The position numbers and the translations under genes were made by a program. Shown here one piece after another: positions 1 through 4,938 of a stretch of 10,127 bases of DNA. The notes beneath the pieces are model-generated. The model saw nothing but the letters and a program-made list of their open reading frames with translations. It was not told where the DNA came from and ran no database searches. The DNA lies in assembly GCA_900556785.1 (NCBI GenBank), contig USQK01000058.1:1-10127 (forward strand), in the 5' to 3' direction. How positions within the stretch are numbered: position 1 is the first letter of the stretch; the number at the start of each line of letters is the position of its first letter. The DNA is from an uncultured Veillonella sp. GTDB lineage: Bacteria > Bacillota > Negativicutes > Veillonellales > Veillonellaceae.

Positions 1-1178
1 CGCCAGCCATGACAGTGCTAGCAATATGTTACACTATGATCATTCCGTTTTTGCCTATCTATCTCTTAGAATTAGGCGTTCCAAAGGCTGATGTAGCTCT
101 CTGGTCGGGCCTCGTTTTCGGTATTACCTTCCTCATTGCAGGTATTATGGCTCCTATATGGGGCAAGATTGCGGATAATAAAGGTAAAAAACGGATGGCC
201 TTGCGTGCTGGCTTTGCCATCGCTATCTGTTATGTATTAATTGGCTTAGTTACAGACCAATATCAATTACTCATGGGGCGTGCCCTCGTTGGTTTTGCTA
301 ATGGATTCTATCCAGCGGCAATGACTATGGTGTCCCTTAGTGTTGATGAAAAACAGGTTGGTAGAGCATTAGGTATATTTCAAACCGGTCTTATCTTAGG
401 CAATGTCATTGGCCCGTTTTTAGGTGGCGCCGTTGAGAGTGTTGTAGGCATGCGACCTGTATTTTATGTATCTGGTATTGTTGTATTTATTGCGACTTTG
501 GCCGTATTATTTTTTGTGAAAGAACCAAAATTACATGCTGTGGGTGCCGATGGAAAAGAACAAGCTGCTCACCATACCAAATCTACATCCTTACGTGAAG
601 ACTTTAAAGCGGTTCAACAACAGCCTGTATTAGTACGATTACTTTGGATATTCTTCTTCATGCAATGCGCTATTATGATGTTGCAACCTATTTTGGCCCT
701 CTATGTAGGAGATATGCAAGGTACTATGGAAGGGGCTGCTATTATTTCTGGCACCATCCTCAGTATTGGCGGCTTAGCAGGATCCTTAACGACGAACCTA
801 TGGGTCCGCCTTGGTGAACGCCGTGGTTATTTTAAGACTATCTCCTACTGTATGATGGGGAGTGGTGTTGTCCTCTTACTCCAAAGCTTGCCAGTAGGTA
901 TTTGGTGGTTTGGTGTGTTACAAGTCTTAATTGGTTCTTGTATTGTAGGGATTAACCCATCCTTAAGTGCAGCAGTAACCCTCAATACAGACCCAAGTTT
1001 TAGAGGCCGCATGTTTGGTATGACTACGACGGCTCAACAATTTGGGTCTATGGTTGGTCCTGTGTTTGCAAGTATTGTATCTACTTATGTTGGCATATCC
1101 TATGTATTTAGTATTACAGGCTTGTTATTGCTATATATGGCATTCCAATCTAGAAAACTATCTGCCAAGCACGAATAA
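1..1178 (+). CDS. MdtG-like MFS drug exporter, 5'-truncated
   Basis: Inner-membrane major facilitator transporter of the DHA1 drug/proton antiporter type, most like E. coli MdtG; the substrate cannot be told from sequence. The reading frame is open to the left edge. The ATG at position 9 is probably internal: the residues after it align with the middle of transmembrane helix 1 (IIPFLPIYL), so roughly 20-25 N-terminal residues lie outside the window. Counting from that ATG, motif A (GKIADNKGKKR) is at residues 52-62 between helices 2 and 3, and antiporter motif C (GNVIGPFLGG) is at 131-140 in helix 5. A hydrophilic loop at about 171-205 separates the two six-helix halves, followed by further hydrophobic segments and a short charged tail. 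It is the last gene of its transcript, since a strong terminator follows 15 nt after the stop. Nothing ties it functionally to aromatic biosynthesis. The family call is firm; drug export is an inference. Confidence 0.9.
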   Translation, partial: PAMTVLAICYTMIIPFLPIYLLELGVPKADVALWSGLVFGITFLIAGIMAPIWGKIADNKGKKRMALRAGFAIAICYVLIGLVTDQYQLLMGRALVGFANGFYPAAMTMVSLSVDEKQVGRALGIFQTGLILGNVIGPFLGGAVESVVGMRPVFYVSGIVVFIATLAVLFFVKEPKLHAVGADGKEQAAHHTKSTSLREDFKAVQQQPVLVRLLWIFFFMQCAIMMLQPILALYVGDMQGTMEGAAIISGTILSIGGLAGSLTTNLWVRLGERRGYFKTISYCMMGSGVVLLLQSLPVGIWWFGVLQVLIGSCIVGINPSLSAAVTLNTDPSFRGRMFGMTTTAQQFGSMVGPVFASIVSTYVGISYVFSITGLLLLYMAFQSRKLSAKHE

Positions 1179-1192
1179 TGCTATAAATGATT

Positions 1193-1220
1193 ACTCCACA
1201 CGATTATGTGTGGAGTTTTT
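1193..1220 (+). terminator. Intrinsic terminator of the MFS gene
   Basis: A perfect 9-bp stem, ACTCCACAC (1193-1201) with GTGTGGAGT (1208-1216), closes a 6-nt loop GATTAT and runs straight into a T tract (1216-1220). It lies 15 nt after the MFS stop codon. There is no matching A tract on the left, so it works on the plus strand only. Confidence 0.9.
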
Positions 1221-1399
1221 ATTTAGAGAGAGTAGATATACTTATCAGGATTGAATAATATGACCAATTTTAATAAGACCGAGAAAATAGGATATAAGAA
1301 AAAATTATGTTAATCGATAATCTAAGAATACATTTTTAGTGCATAATAACGGGCTTTCATACGCTTTTTGTGAATAGCAATCCAATATAGCCGGATTGA

Positions 1400-1428
1400 T
1401 TGCTTTTACCAAAATATTGGTATATAGT
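1400..1428 (+). promoter_or_regulatory. Candidate aroD promoter with dyad in the spacer
   Basis: TTGCTT (1400-1405), a 17-nt spacer and TATAGT (1423-1428) form a sigma-70-like promoter with a moderate -35 box and a good -10 box. The predicted start is near 1435, about 45 nt upstream of the aroD ATG. The spacer is occupied by the inverted repeat TACCAA-AATA-TTGGTA (1407-1422), which would suit a repressor site. The promoter position is an inference, and the operator role is speculative. Confidence 0.45.
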
Positions 1429-1466
1429 TAGTTTAAGGTAAGTCATTTGTCTCACCCTGTGGGACG

Positions 1467-1474
1467 GAAAGGAG
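1467..1474 (+). promoter_or_regulatory. aroD ribosome binding site
   Basis: GAAAGGAG ends 5 nt before the ATG at 1480. It decides the start in favour of that ATG over an in-frame TTG at 1447, which has no comparable site. Confidence 0.85.
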
Positions 1475-1479
1475 TTATT

Positions 1480-2274
1480 ATGGTCCGTATCGGTCATGCT
1501 GTACTCGGCGAAAAGGGTACAAAGATATGTGTTCCTATTGTGGGCACAACAATGAAAGAAATTTTAGATGCTACTGCGGTTGCATGTAATACACCGTGTC
1601 ATGTAGTGGAGCTACGCATTGACTATTACGAGCGGGCCTACTCCATTGACGCTATTATTGAATTATTAATGCTCATCAAGCCTCAATTAAAAGGTCGGGC
1701 CTTGTTATTTACATGGCGCACGAAAGGTGAAGGTGGGGAAAAATCCATTTCTTCACAAGACTACTTCACCATGTTAGAGCGCATCATTCCTACTGGATTG
1801 GTAGATGCTATTGATATTGAACTCTTCTTTGATCAAGATAGAATGCTCAAGACTATTGAGTTTGCTAAGGTACATGGCATTACAATTATCATGAGTAATC
1901 ATGATTTTAATGGAACACCAAGCCATGAAGTTATTGTAAATCGTCTTCTTCAAATGAAAGAATTCTTAGCCGACGTGCCAAAGATGGCTGTTATGCCTAA
2001 TACAACAGGGGATGTATTAACTCTCCTTGAAGCAACGGCTGAAGTTAAAGCCCTGTATCCATCTGACCCAATCATTACGATGGCTATGGGTCCACTCGGT
2101 GCTGTTACACGTACTGCAGGCGCTCTATTTGGTAATGCTATGACATTTGCCTCCGCTGGCAAAGCATCAGCACCAGGTCAAATCGATGTGCATGAACTAA
2201 AACGTATCCTCGATACCATCGACGTAGATGGCGTATTCGATGAACAACAACATAAACGCGTAAAAGTACATTAA
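1480..2274 (+). CDS. aroD: Type I 3-dehydroquinate dehydratase
   Basis: Cytoplasmic enzyme of step 3 of the shikimate pathway. It dehydrates 3-dehydroquinate to 3-dehydroshikimate through a Schiff base. The 264-residue protein is slightly longer than the usual ~250. Family landmarks are all present and collinear with the Salmonella enzyme: ELRID (44-48), the EGG motif with Glu84, MSNHDF with catalytic His141 (138-143), VPKMAVMP with Schiff-base Lys168 (166-173), the TRTAG substrate-binding segment and the SAPGQ loop near the C-terminus. The start is fixed by the strong ribosome binding site 5 nt upstream. The gene is monocistronic on the plus strand, with its own candidate promoter and a terminator overlapping its stop. 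It converges with the minus-strand aro cluster but is separated from it by a toxin-antitoxin pair, and it supplies the one step that cluster lacks. Confidence 0.97.
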   Translation: MVRIGHAVLGEKGTKICVPIVGTTMKEILDATAVACNTPCHVVELRIDYYERAYSIDAIIELLMLIKPQLKGRALLFTWRTKGEGGEKSISSQDYFTMLERIIPTGLVDAIDIELFFDQDRMLKTIEFAKVHGITIIMSNHDFNGTPSHEVIVNRLLQMKEFLADVPKMAVMPNTTGDVLTLLEATAEVKALYPSDPIITMAMGPLGAVTRTAGALFGNAMTFASAGKASAPGQIDVHELKRILDTIDVDGVFDEQQHKRVKVH

Positions 2275-2300
2275 AAAAGTCGGCGATAGCCGACTTTTTT
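2273..2300. terminator. Shared bidirectional terminator (aroD / toxin)
   Basis: A perfect 12-bp inverted repeat, AAAAAAGTCGGC (2273-2284) and GCCGACTTTTTT (2289-2300), closes a 4-nt loop GATA. The GC-rich core is flanked by six A and six T, so it can terminate both strands. It overlaps the aroD stop TAA (2272-2274) and the toxin stop (2299-2301, TAA on the minus strand). Confidence 0.93.
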
Positions 2301-2601
2301 ATTTGTCTTGTAGTTCTTGTAATATATTCATACGAGATGGTCGAATATAGAAAATATAGATATAATTACCTATAACTTTATATAGAATAAGATACTTTTT
2401 GTATGATAATTTTCTGTATTTTTCCTTACTATCTACAATAGGATAGCGCTCAGGAAAAATAGATAATGAACATATTTTTTGGTAAATTTGCGATAATTCT
2501 TTTTGGATAAACGCAGTGTCTATAAAGCGTTGCTTTAATGAAAGTTTGAGATTTACTATGTCAGATTTAGCAGTAGGGGTCAAAATTATTGTATATCTCA
2601 T
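2299..2601 (-). CDS. RelE/ParE-family toxin
   Basis: Predicted toxin of a type II toxin-antitoxin pair, 100 residues, normal for the family. It shows the RelE/ParE fold pattern: an N-terminal strand (YTIILTPTAK, 3-12), two helices (about 12-47), the FPERYP turn (49-54), then a strand-rich C-terminal half with KYRKLSYKKYLILYKV (61-76) and IYIFYIRPSR (81-90). The start chosen is the ATG at 2601 because GGAGG sits 5 nt upstream; the in-frame ATG four codons earlier overlaps that site. The gene lies 14 nt behind the antitoxin gene in the usual antitoxin-first order. The protein contains no histidine, so YafQ-type catalytic histidines are absent. Whether it is an RNase or a gyrase inhibitor cannot be decided. 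The DNA is very AT-rich: 65 of 240 bases at 2341-2580 are G or C, compared with 30 of 60 in aroA at 7501-7560. Confidence 0.85.
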   Translation of the reverse strand: MRYTIILTPTAKSDIVNLKLSLKQRFIDTAFIQKELSQIYQKICSLSIFPERYPIVDSKEKYRKLSYKKYLILYKVIGNYIYIFYIRPSRMNILQELQDK

Positions 2602-2606
2602 TTTAA

Positions 2607-2611
2607 CCTCC
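2607..2611 (-). promoter_or_regulatory. Toxin ribosome binding site overlapping an upstream ATG
   Basis: On the minus strand the sequence reads ATGGAGGTTAAAATG. GGAGG has 5-nt spacing to the second ATG (2601). The first ATG (2613) overlaps the site itself and has no site of its own, so it is unlikely to be the start. Confidence 0.8.
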
Positions 2612-2615
2612 ATAC

Positions 2616-3224
2616 TTATAAATCTTTAAGAAGTTCATTAAAGACTTTTTCTGCAGATTCACCTATTCCATTTTCAGCCTGATTAAGACCTATTTCTATT
2701 CTTTTGTTGAACTCTTCTTTTGTCCATAAATCATCATTTATAGCATCAATCCATTCAGGGCGATGAATAGTCGGAGGAATATCTTTAGCAAATTGTATTT
2801 GTTTAGAAACTAGTGTAACAGTTTGTGATATAGTTAATCCCATTTCTTTTAAGATTGCTGTTGTTAGTGTCTTAACTTTAGGGTTTATACGGATATTGAG
2901 TATGCCTGTTTTATCAATTTTATCAAAGGATATTTCAACCTCATTTGTGGTTGATGTTCCGTATGTATTTATAGTATCTGATGCCTTTAATGTTGCTCGG
3001 GGTTGTTCGTAGGTGCCGTCATTGTTGAGTGTACTTGGCGCTGGTGTTTCGTCTGTAGATGTTGTTGGTAAAGCAATGGCGAATGGAATGCGGCGTTCTT
3101 TTATAATTTGACGAAATAGTGCATCTAGCATGGATGTATAGGATAAACCCTGTGCTTTTAATATGCTAGATACTTCCTGCTTTAGATCTTCGTTGATGCG
3201 GACTTGTAGGTTTACTGTTTTCAT
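2616..3224 (-). CDS. Antitoxin with two DinJ/RelB-like domains
   Basis: Predicted antitoxin paired with the downstream toxin; 202 residues, about twice the usual DinJ/RelB length. Two ribbon-helix-helix-like segments align without gaps: residues 4-48 (VRINEDL, then ILKAQGL, then ERRIPF) and 107-151 (IRINPKV, then ILKEMGL, then AKDIPP), with 14 of 45 positions identical by my count. A low-complexity Ser/Thr/Pro-rich linker (about 52-100) separates them. The C-terminal part (about 165-202, containing AENGIGESAEKVFNELL) resembles the toxin-neutralising tail of RelB-like antitoxins. The start is the ATG at 3224, with AGGAGA 6 nt upstream; an open extension to 3377 has no site. As with other RHH antitoxins, it probably represses its own promoter. 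One chain could form the RHH fold that usually needs two; this is inferred. The family is fairly sure, the architecture unusual. Confidence 0.82.
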   Translation of the reverse strand: MKTVNLQVRINEDLKQEVSSILKAQGLSYTSMLDALFRQIIKERRIPFAIALPTTSTDETPAPSTLNNDGTYEQPRATLKASDTINTYGTSTTNEVEISFDKIDKTGILNIRINPKVKTLTTAILKEMGLTISQTVTLVSKQIQFAKDIPPTIHRPEWIDAINDDLWTKEEFNKRIEIGLNQAENGIGESAEKVFNELLKDL

Positions 3225-3317
3225 AGTATCTCTCCTAGTATTTTTGTCTGTGACTGTATTGCTTTGGTCATGTTGCTGATTATATATTAAAAGGTATGTA
3301 AGTTTCTTGAAATGCTT

Positions 3318-3339
3318 TGTAATTACATTGTAATTGCAT
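3318..3339. repeat. Two tandem 11-bp operator-like repeats
   Basis: TGTAATTACAT (3318-3328) is followed directly by TGTAATTGCAT (3329-3339), differing at one base. The first ten bases of copy one are a perfect palindrome, and 3318-3338 as a whole has dyad symmetry apart from one mismatched pair. The 11-bp period is one helical turn. The repeats overlap the candidate -10 box of the antitoxin promoter, the usual place for an RHH antitoxin operator. Confidence 0.55.
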
Positions 3340-3355
3340 ATGATAAACTTTACAA
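3327..3355 (-). promoter_or_regulatory. Candidate toxin-antitoxin promoter
   Basis: On the minus strand, TTGTAA (3350-3355), a 17-nt spacer and TACAAT (3327-3332) match the sigma-70 consensus at 4/6 and 5/6 positions. Transcription would start near 3320, about 95 nt before the antitoxin ATG. The -10 box straddles the junction of the two tandem repeats. Confidence 0.5.
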
Positions 3356-3379
3356 ATATATATAATACATAAGACACAT

Positions 3380-3413
3380 AAAAAAACAGTAGTTTTCCTT
3401 AGGATAGCTACTG
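3380..3413 (-). terminator. Possible terminator of the aro cluster
   Basis: On the minus strand, CAGTAG and CTACTG (3413-3408 and 3392-3387) form a 6-bp stem followed by seven T residues (3386-3380). The 15-nt interior can form a further short TCC/GGA pairing. It lies about 170 nt past the aroEK stop and just upstream of the toxin-antitoxin promoter, so it would insulate the two units. The stem is short, so this is a moderate call. Confidence 0.5.
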
Positions 3414-3579
3414 CTTTTCAGTTTATATCATTGTTCTATGATATGAGTTTTAGTTTTATCTAGAAATACAGATGTAAATATAATTACTTATAAATCTGTT
3501 GAGGCTCTTATCAATTCAGATATAGATGCTTTTATCGATGTATCTGTAAAATTTTTTACAAATACACTATACAAAACGA
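3414..3579. other. AT-rich gap between aroEK and the TA module
   Basis: The whole gap between the antitoxin start and the aroEK stop is 355 nt. Its left half holds the TA promoter, tandem repeats and a possible terminator. This right half has no ORF with a start codon and ribosome binding site on either strand. It contains one small dyad, TGTAAAA-TT-TTTTACA (3545-3560), 20 nt after the aroEK stop, which lacks GC pairs and is not a convincing terminator. Confidence 0.6.
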
Positions 3580-4815
3580 TTATAGTAGGTTTGCCTCAAA
3601 GTCTTCTAGGATTGCCGCTACTGTTTCTGGTGCATTACGGTTATGTTCTACGATGCATTGAGCGAAGCTTTCATACATTGGTGTACGCGTTGCTTCTAGT
3701 TCGCGTAAGCGTTCGATGCCACCACTAGAGAGAACACGACCAGAGGTAGAGAGGTTTTCTACTGGTTGTGTTAATTGGTAGATACGACCGTTTTGTCGTA
3801 GGTGTGCGAAGTTTTTAGGCACTGTGACACAGCCGCCGCCAGTGGAAATAATAAGACCTGTTTGAGTACCGAATTTTGCAATCATTTCCGCCTCTTTTTC
3901 ACGGAAGGCAGGTTCCCCTTGTTCTGTAATGTATGTGGAAATGTTTCCAATTTCTTTTTCTAACTCATGATCCACATCTACGCAAGTACGGCCCATTTCT
4001 TCACCGAGCGCTTTACCGACTGTAGTTTTTCCTACGCCAGGCATGCCGATGAGAATGATGTTTTCCTTTTCGCGGCGCATATCTCGCAAGATTTGCTCGA
4101 TTTCCTTTGTACCAAAGCTTTCACCTTGAAAATGGTTAGCCGCCTCAACGCCTTGAGCCACGAGGAATGGCAAGCCATCACAATGAGGAATTTCCATCAT
4201 TTCTGCTTGTAATAGCAAAATTGTGCGGCGTGGATTATAGATGAGATCTACAACGCCTTCCAATTTAGAAAATTGTGTAATATCGATGAGGTTAGCTGGA
4301 TTATGAGGATACATACCGATAGGTGTGCAGTTAATAATAATCTGTGCTGTTTCGTAGTAATTAGGCGCATCACCATAGAATGGTGCCGTCTTACGAGATA
4401 AATGGACGATATTTTTAGCACCCAAATCTTCCAGTGCTACGTGAACGGTAGCAGAGGAAGCGCCATCGCCAAGGATAATACATTCCTTGCCAGATACATC
4501 AATGCCAGCATGTTGTAGGGTAAACACGAAACCATCGTAGTCAGTATTATAGCCGTGCCATTTACCATCTTTGCGAACCATCGTATTCACACAACCGATG
4601 CGTTCTGCGCGAGGGTCTACTACATCACAAGTTTCAAGGGCATTTACCTTGTATGGGATAGTGATATTGATACCTTGTAATTCTGGATCTGCGAAGAACT
4701 CTTGTAGTTGGCTCGGTTCGCGTTCAAATAATTCGTAATTTGTATTCCCTAGCGCACTGTGAATGCGAGGGGAGAAGCTATGGCCTAACGTACGGCCAAG
4801 TAAACCAAATTTCAT
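3580..4815 (-). CDS. aroE/aroK: Bifunctional shikimate dehydrogenase-shikimate kinase fusion
   Basis: One 411-residue polypeptide carrying steps 4 and 5: NADPH-dependent reduction of 3-dehydroshikimate, then ATP-dependent phosphorylation of shikimate. The AroE part (about 1-247) has the shikimate-binding GHSFSP (11-16), ITIPYK with catalytic Lys56, CVNT (75-78), NTD with Asp92, the dinucleotide loop GDGASS (116-121), INCTPIGMYP (161-170) and the C-terminal GLPFLVAQG (214-222). The AroK part (about 250-411) has Walker A GMPGVGKT (257-264), DVD (280-282), Arg305 in FREKE, STGGG (324-328), a lid around SGRVL (358-362) and RTPMYE (377-382). Both parts look catalytically complete, and the junction is continuous with no frameshift. 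The start is the ATG at 4815, with AGGAGG 4 nt upstream; an in-frame ATG at 4872 lies inside a hairpin without a site. It is the last gene of the aro cluster. Confidence 0.96.
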   Translation of the reverse strand: MKFGLLGRTLGHSFSPRIHSALGNTNYELFEREPSQLQEFFADPELQGINITIPYKVNALETCDVVDPRAERIGCVNTMVRKDGKWHGYNTDYDGFVFTLQHAGIDVSGKECIILGDGASSATVHVALEDLGAKNIVHLSRKTAPFYGDAPNYYETAQIIINCTPIGMYPHNPANLIDITQFSKLEGVVDLIYNPRRTILLLQAEMMEIPHCDGLPFLVAQGVEAANHFQGESFGTKEIEQILRDMRREKENIILIGMPGVGKTTVGKALGEEMGRTCVDVDHELEKEIGNISTYITEQGEPAFREKEAEMIAKFGTQTGLIISTGGGCVTVPKNFAHLRQNGRIYQLTQPVENLSTSGRVLSSGGIERLRELEATRTPMYESFAQCIVEHNRNAPETVAAILEDFEANLL

Positions 4816-4817
4816 AG

Positions 4818-4830
4818 GACCTCCTAGGTC
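4818..4830 (-). promoter_or_regulatory. aroEK ribosome binding site within a small dyad
   Basis: GACCT (4818-4822) and AGGTC (4826-4830) are inverted repeats flanking CCT. On the minus strand the Shine-Dalgarno AGGAGG (4825-4820) forms the loop and one arm. A 5-bp stem could partly mask the site, but it is weak and may only be fortuitous. Confidence 0.4.
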
Positions 4831-4841
4831 AATATACATAG

Positions 4842-4873
4842 AATGGCTAATAGGCTGGTACCTATTAGCCATT
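4842..4873 (-). promoter_or_regulatory. 13-bp perfect hairpin/dyad in the pheA-aroEK gap
   Basis: AATGGCTAATAGG (4842-4854) and CCTATTAGCCATT (4861-4873) are perfect inverted repeats around a 6-nt loop CTGGTA. It lies in the 122-nt pheA-aroEK gap, 26 nt upstream of the aroEK ATG. In the direction of aro transcription no T tract follows, so it is not a standard terminator. An mRNA-stabilising or processing structure, a pausing or attenuation element, or a protein-binding dyad all fit. No convincing promoter was seen between it and pheA. Confidence 0.6.
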
Positions 4874-4938
4874 GAATTTTTATAACTATATGTATTGTAC
4901 TATATATGTTCTTATAGAGACTAGTACATATAAGTATA

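Larger units (their letters stand above)
1221..1479 (+). other. Intergenic region upstream of aroD
   Basis: The 301-nt gap between the MFS stop and the aroD start contains the MFS terminator, an AT-rich stretch at 1221-1370 with nothing recognisable, and a structured part at 1376-1428. In the latter, AGCAATC (1376-1382) pairs with GATTGCT (1398-1404) around a 15-nt loop, followed by TTTT. Directly after this are a TACCAA/TTGGTA dyad (1407-1412 and 1417-1422) and a candidate promoter. No small coding region with a ribosome binding site was found. Confidence 0.6.

Noticed and set aside
9..11. ATG as the start of the MFS gene
   Set aside because: It falls within the first membrane helix by comparison with MdtG, has no visible ribosome binding site, and the frame is open to the window edge; treated as a truncated gene.
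1447..1479. TTG start extending AroD by 11 residues
   Set aside because: No ribosome binding site precedes it, whereas GAAAGGAG stands 5 nt before the ATG at 1480, and the family N-terminus fits the shorter form.
3279..3284. TATAAT on the minus strand as the antitoxin -10 box
   Set aside because: No acceptable -35 box lies 16-18 nt upstream; the TTGTAA/TACAAT pair with 17-nt spacing is better.
3225..3377. 51-codon N-terminal extension of the antitoxin
   Set aside because: It runs across the candidate promoter and operator repeats, has no ribosome binding site, and the DinJ-like domain begins at the ATG at 3224.
3349..3564. TTTACAAATA occurring twice (3349-3358 and 3555-3564)
   Set aside because: A 10-base match in very AT-rich DNA is expected by chance, and neither copy marks an insertion border.
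3447..3579. Open plus-strand frame in the gap after aroEK
   Set aside because: It has no start codon with a ribosome binding site, runs antisense into aroEK, and shows no recognisable family; not supported as a gene or pseudogene.
4816..4872. 19-codon extension of AroEK starting inside the hairpin
   Set aside because: No ribosome binding site precedes that ATG; AroE proteins begin close to the GLLG motif, and AGGAGG precedes the ATG at 4815.
4816..4938. T-box or Phe/Tyr leader peptide before aroEK
   Set aside because: The gap is short, no specifier or conserved T-box sequence was seen, and no short ORF rich in Phe or Tyr codons with a ribosome binding site is present.
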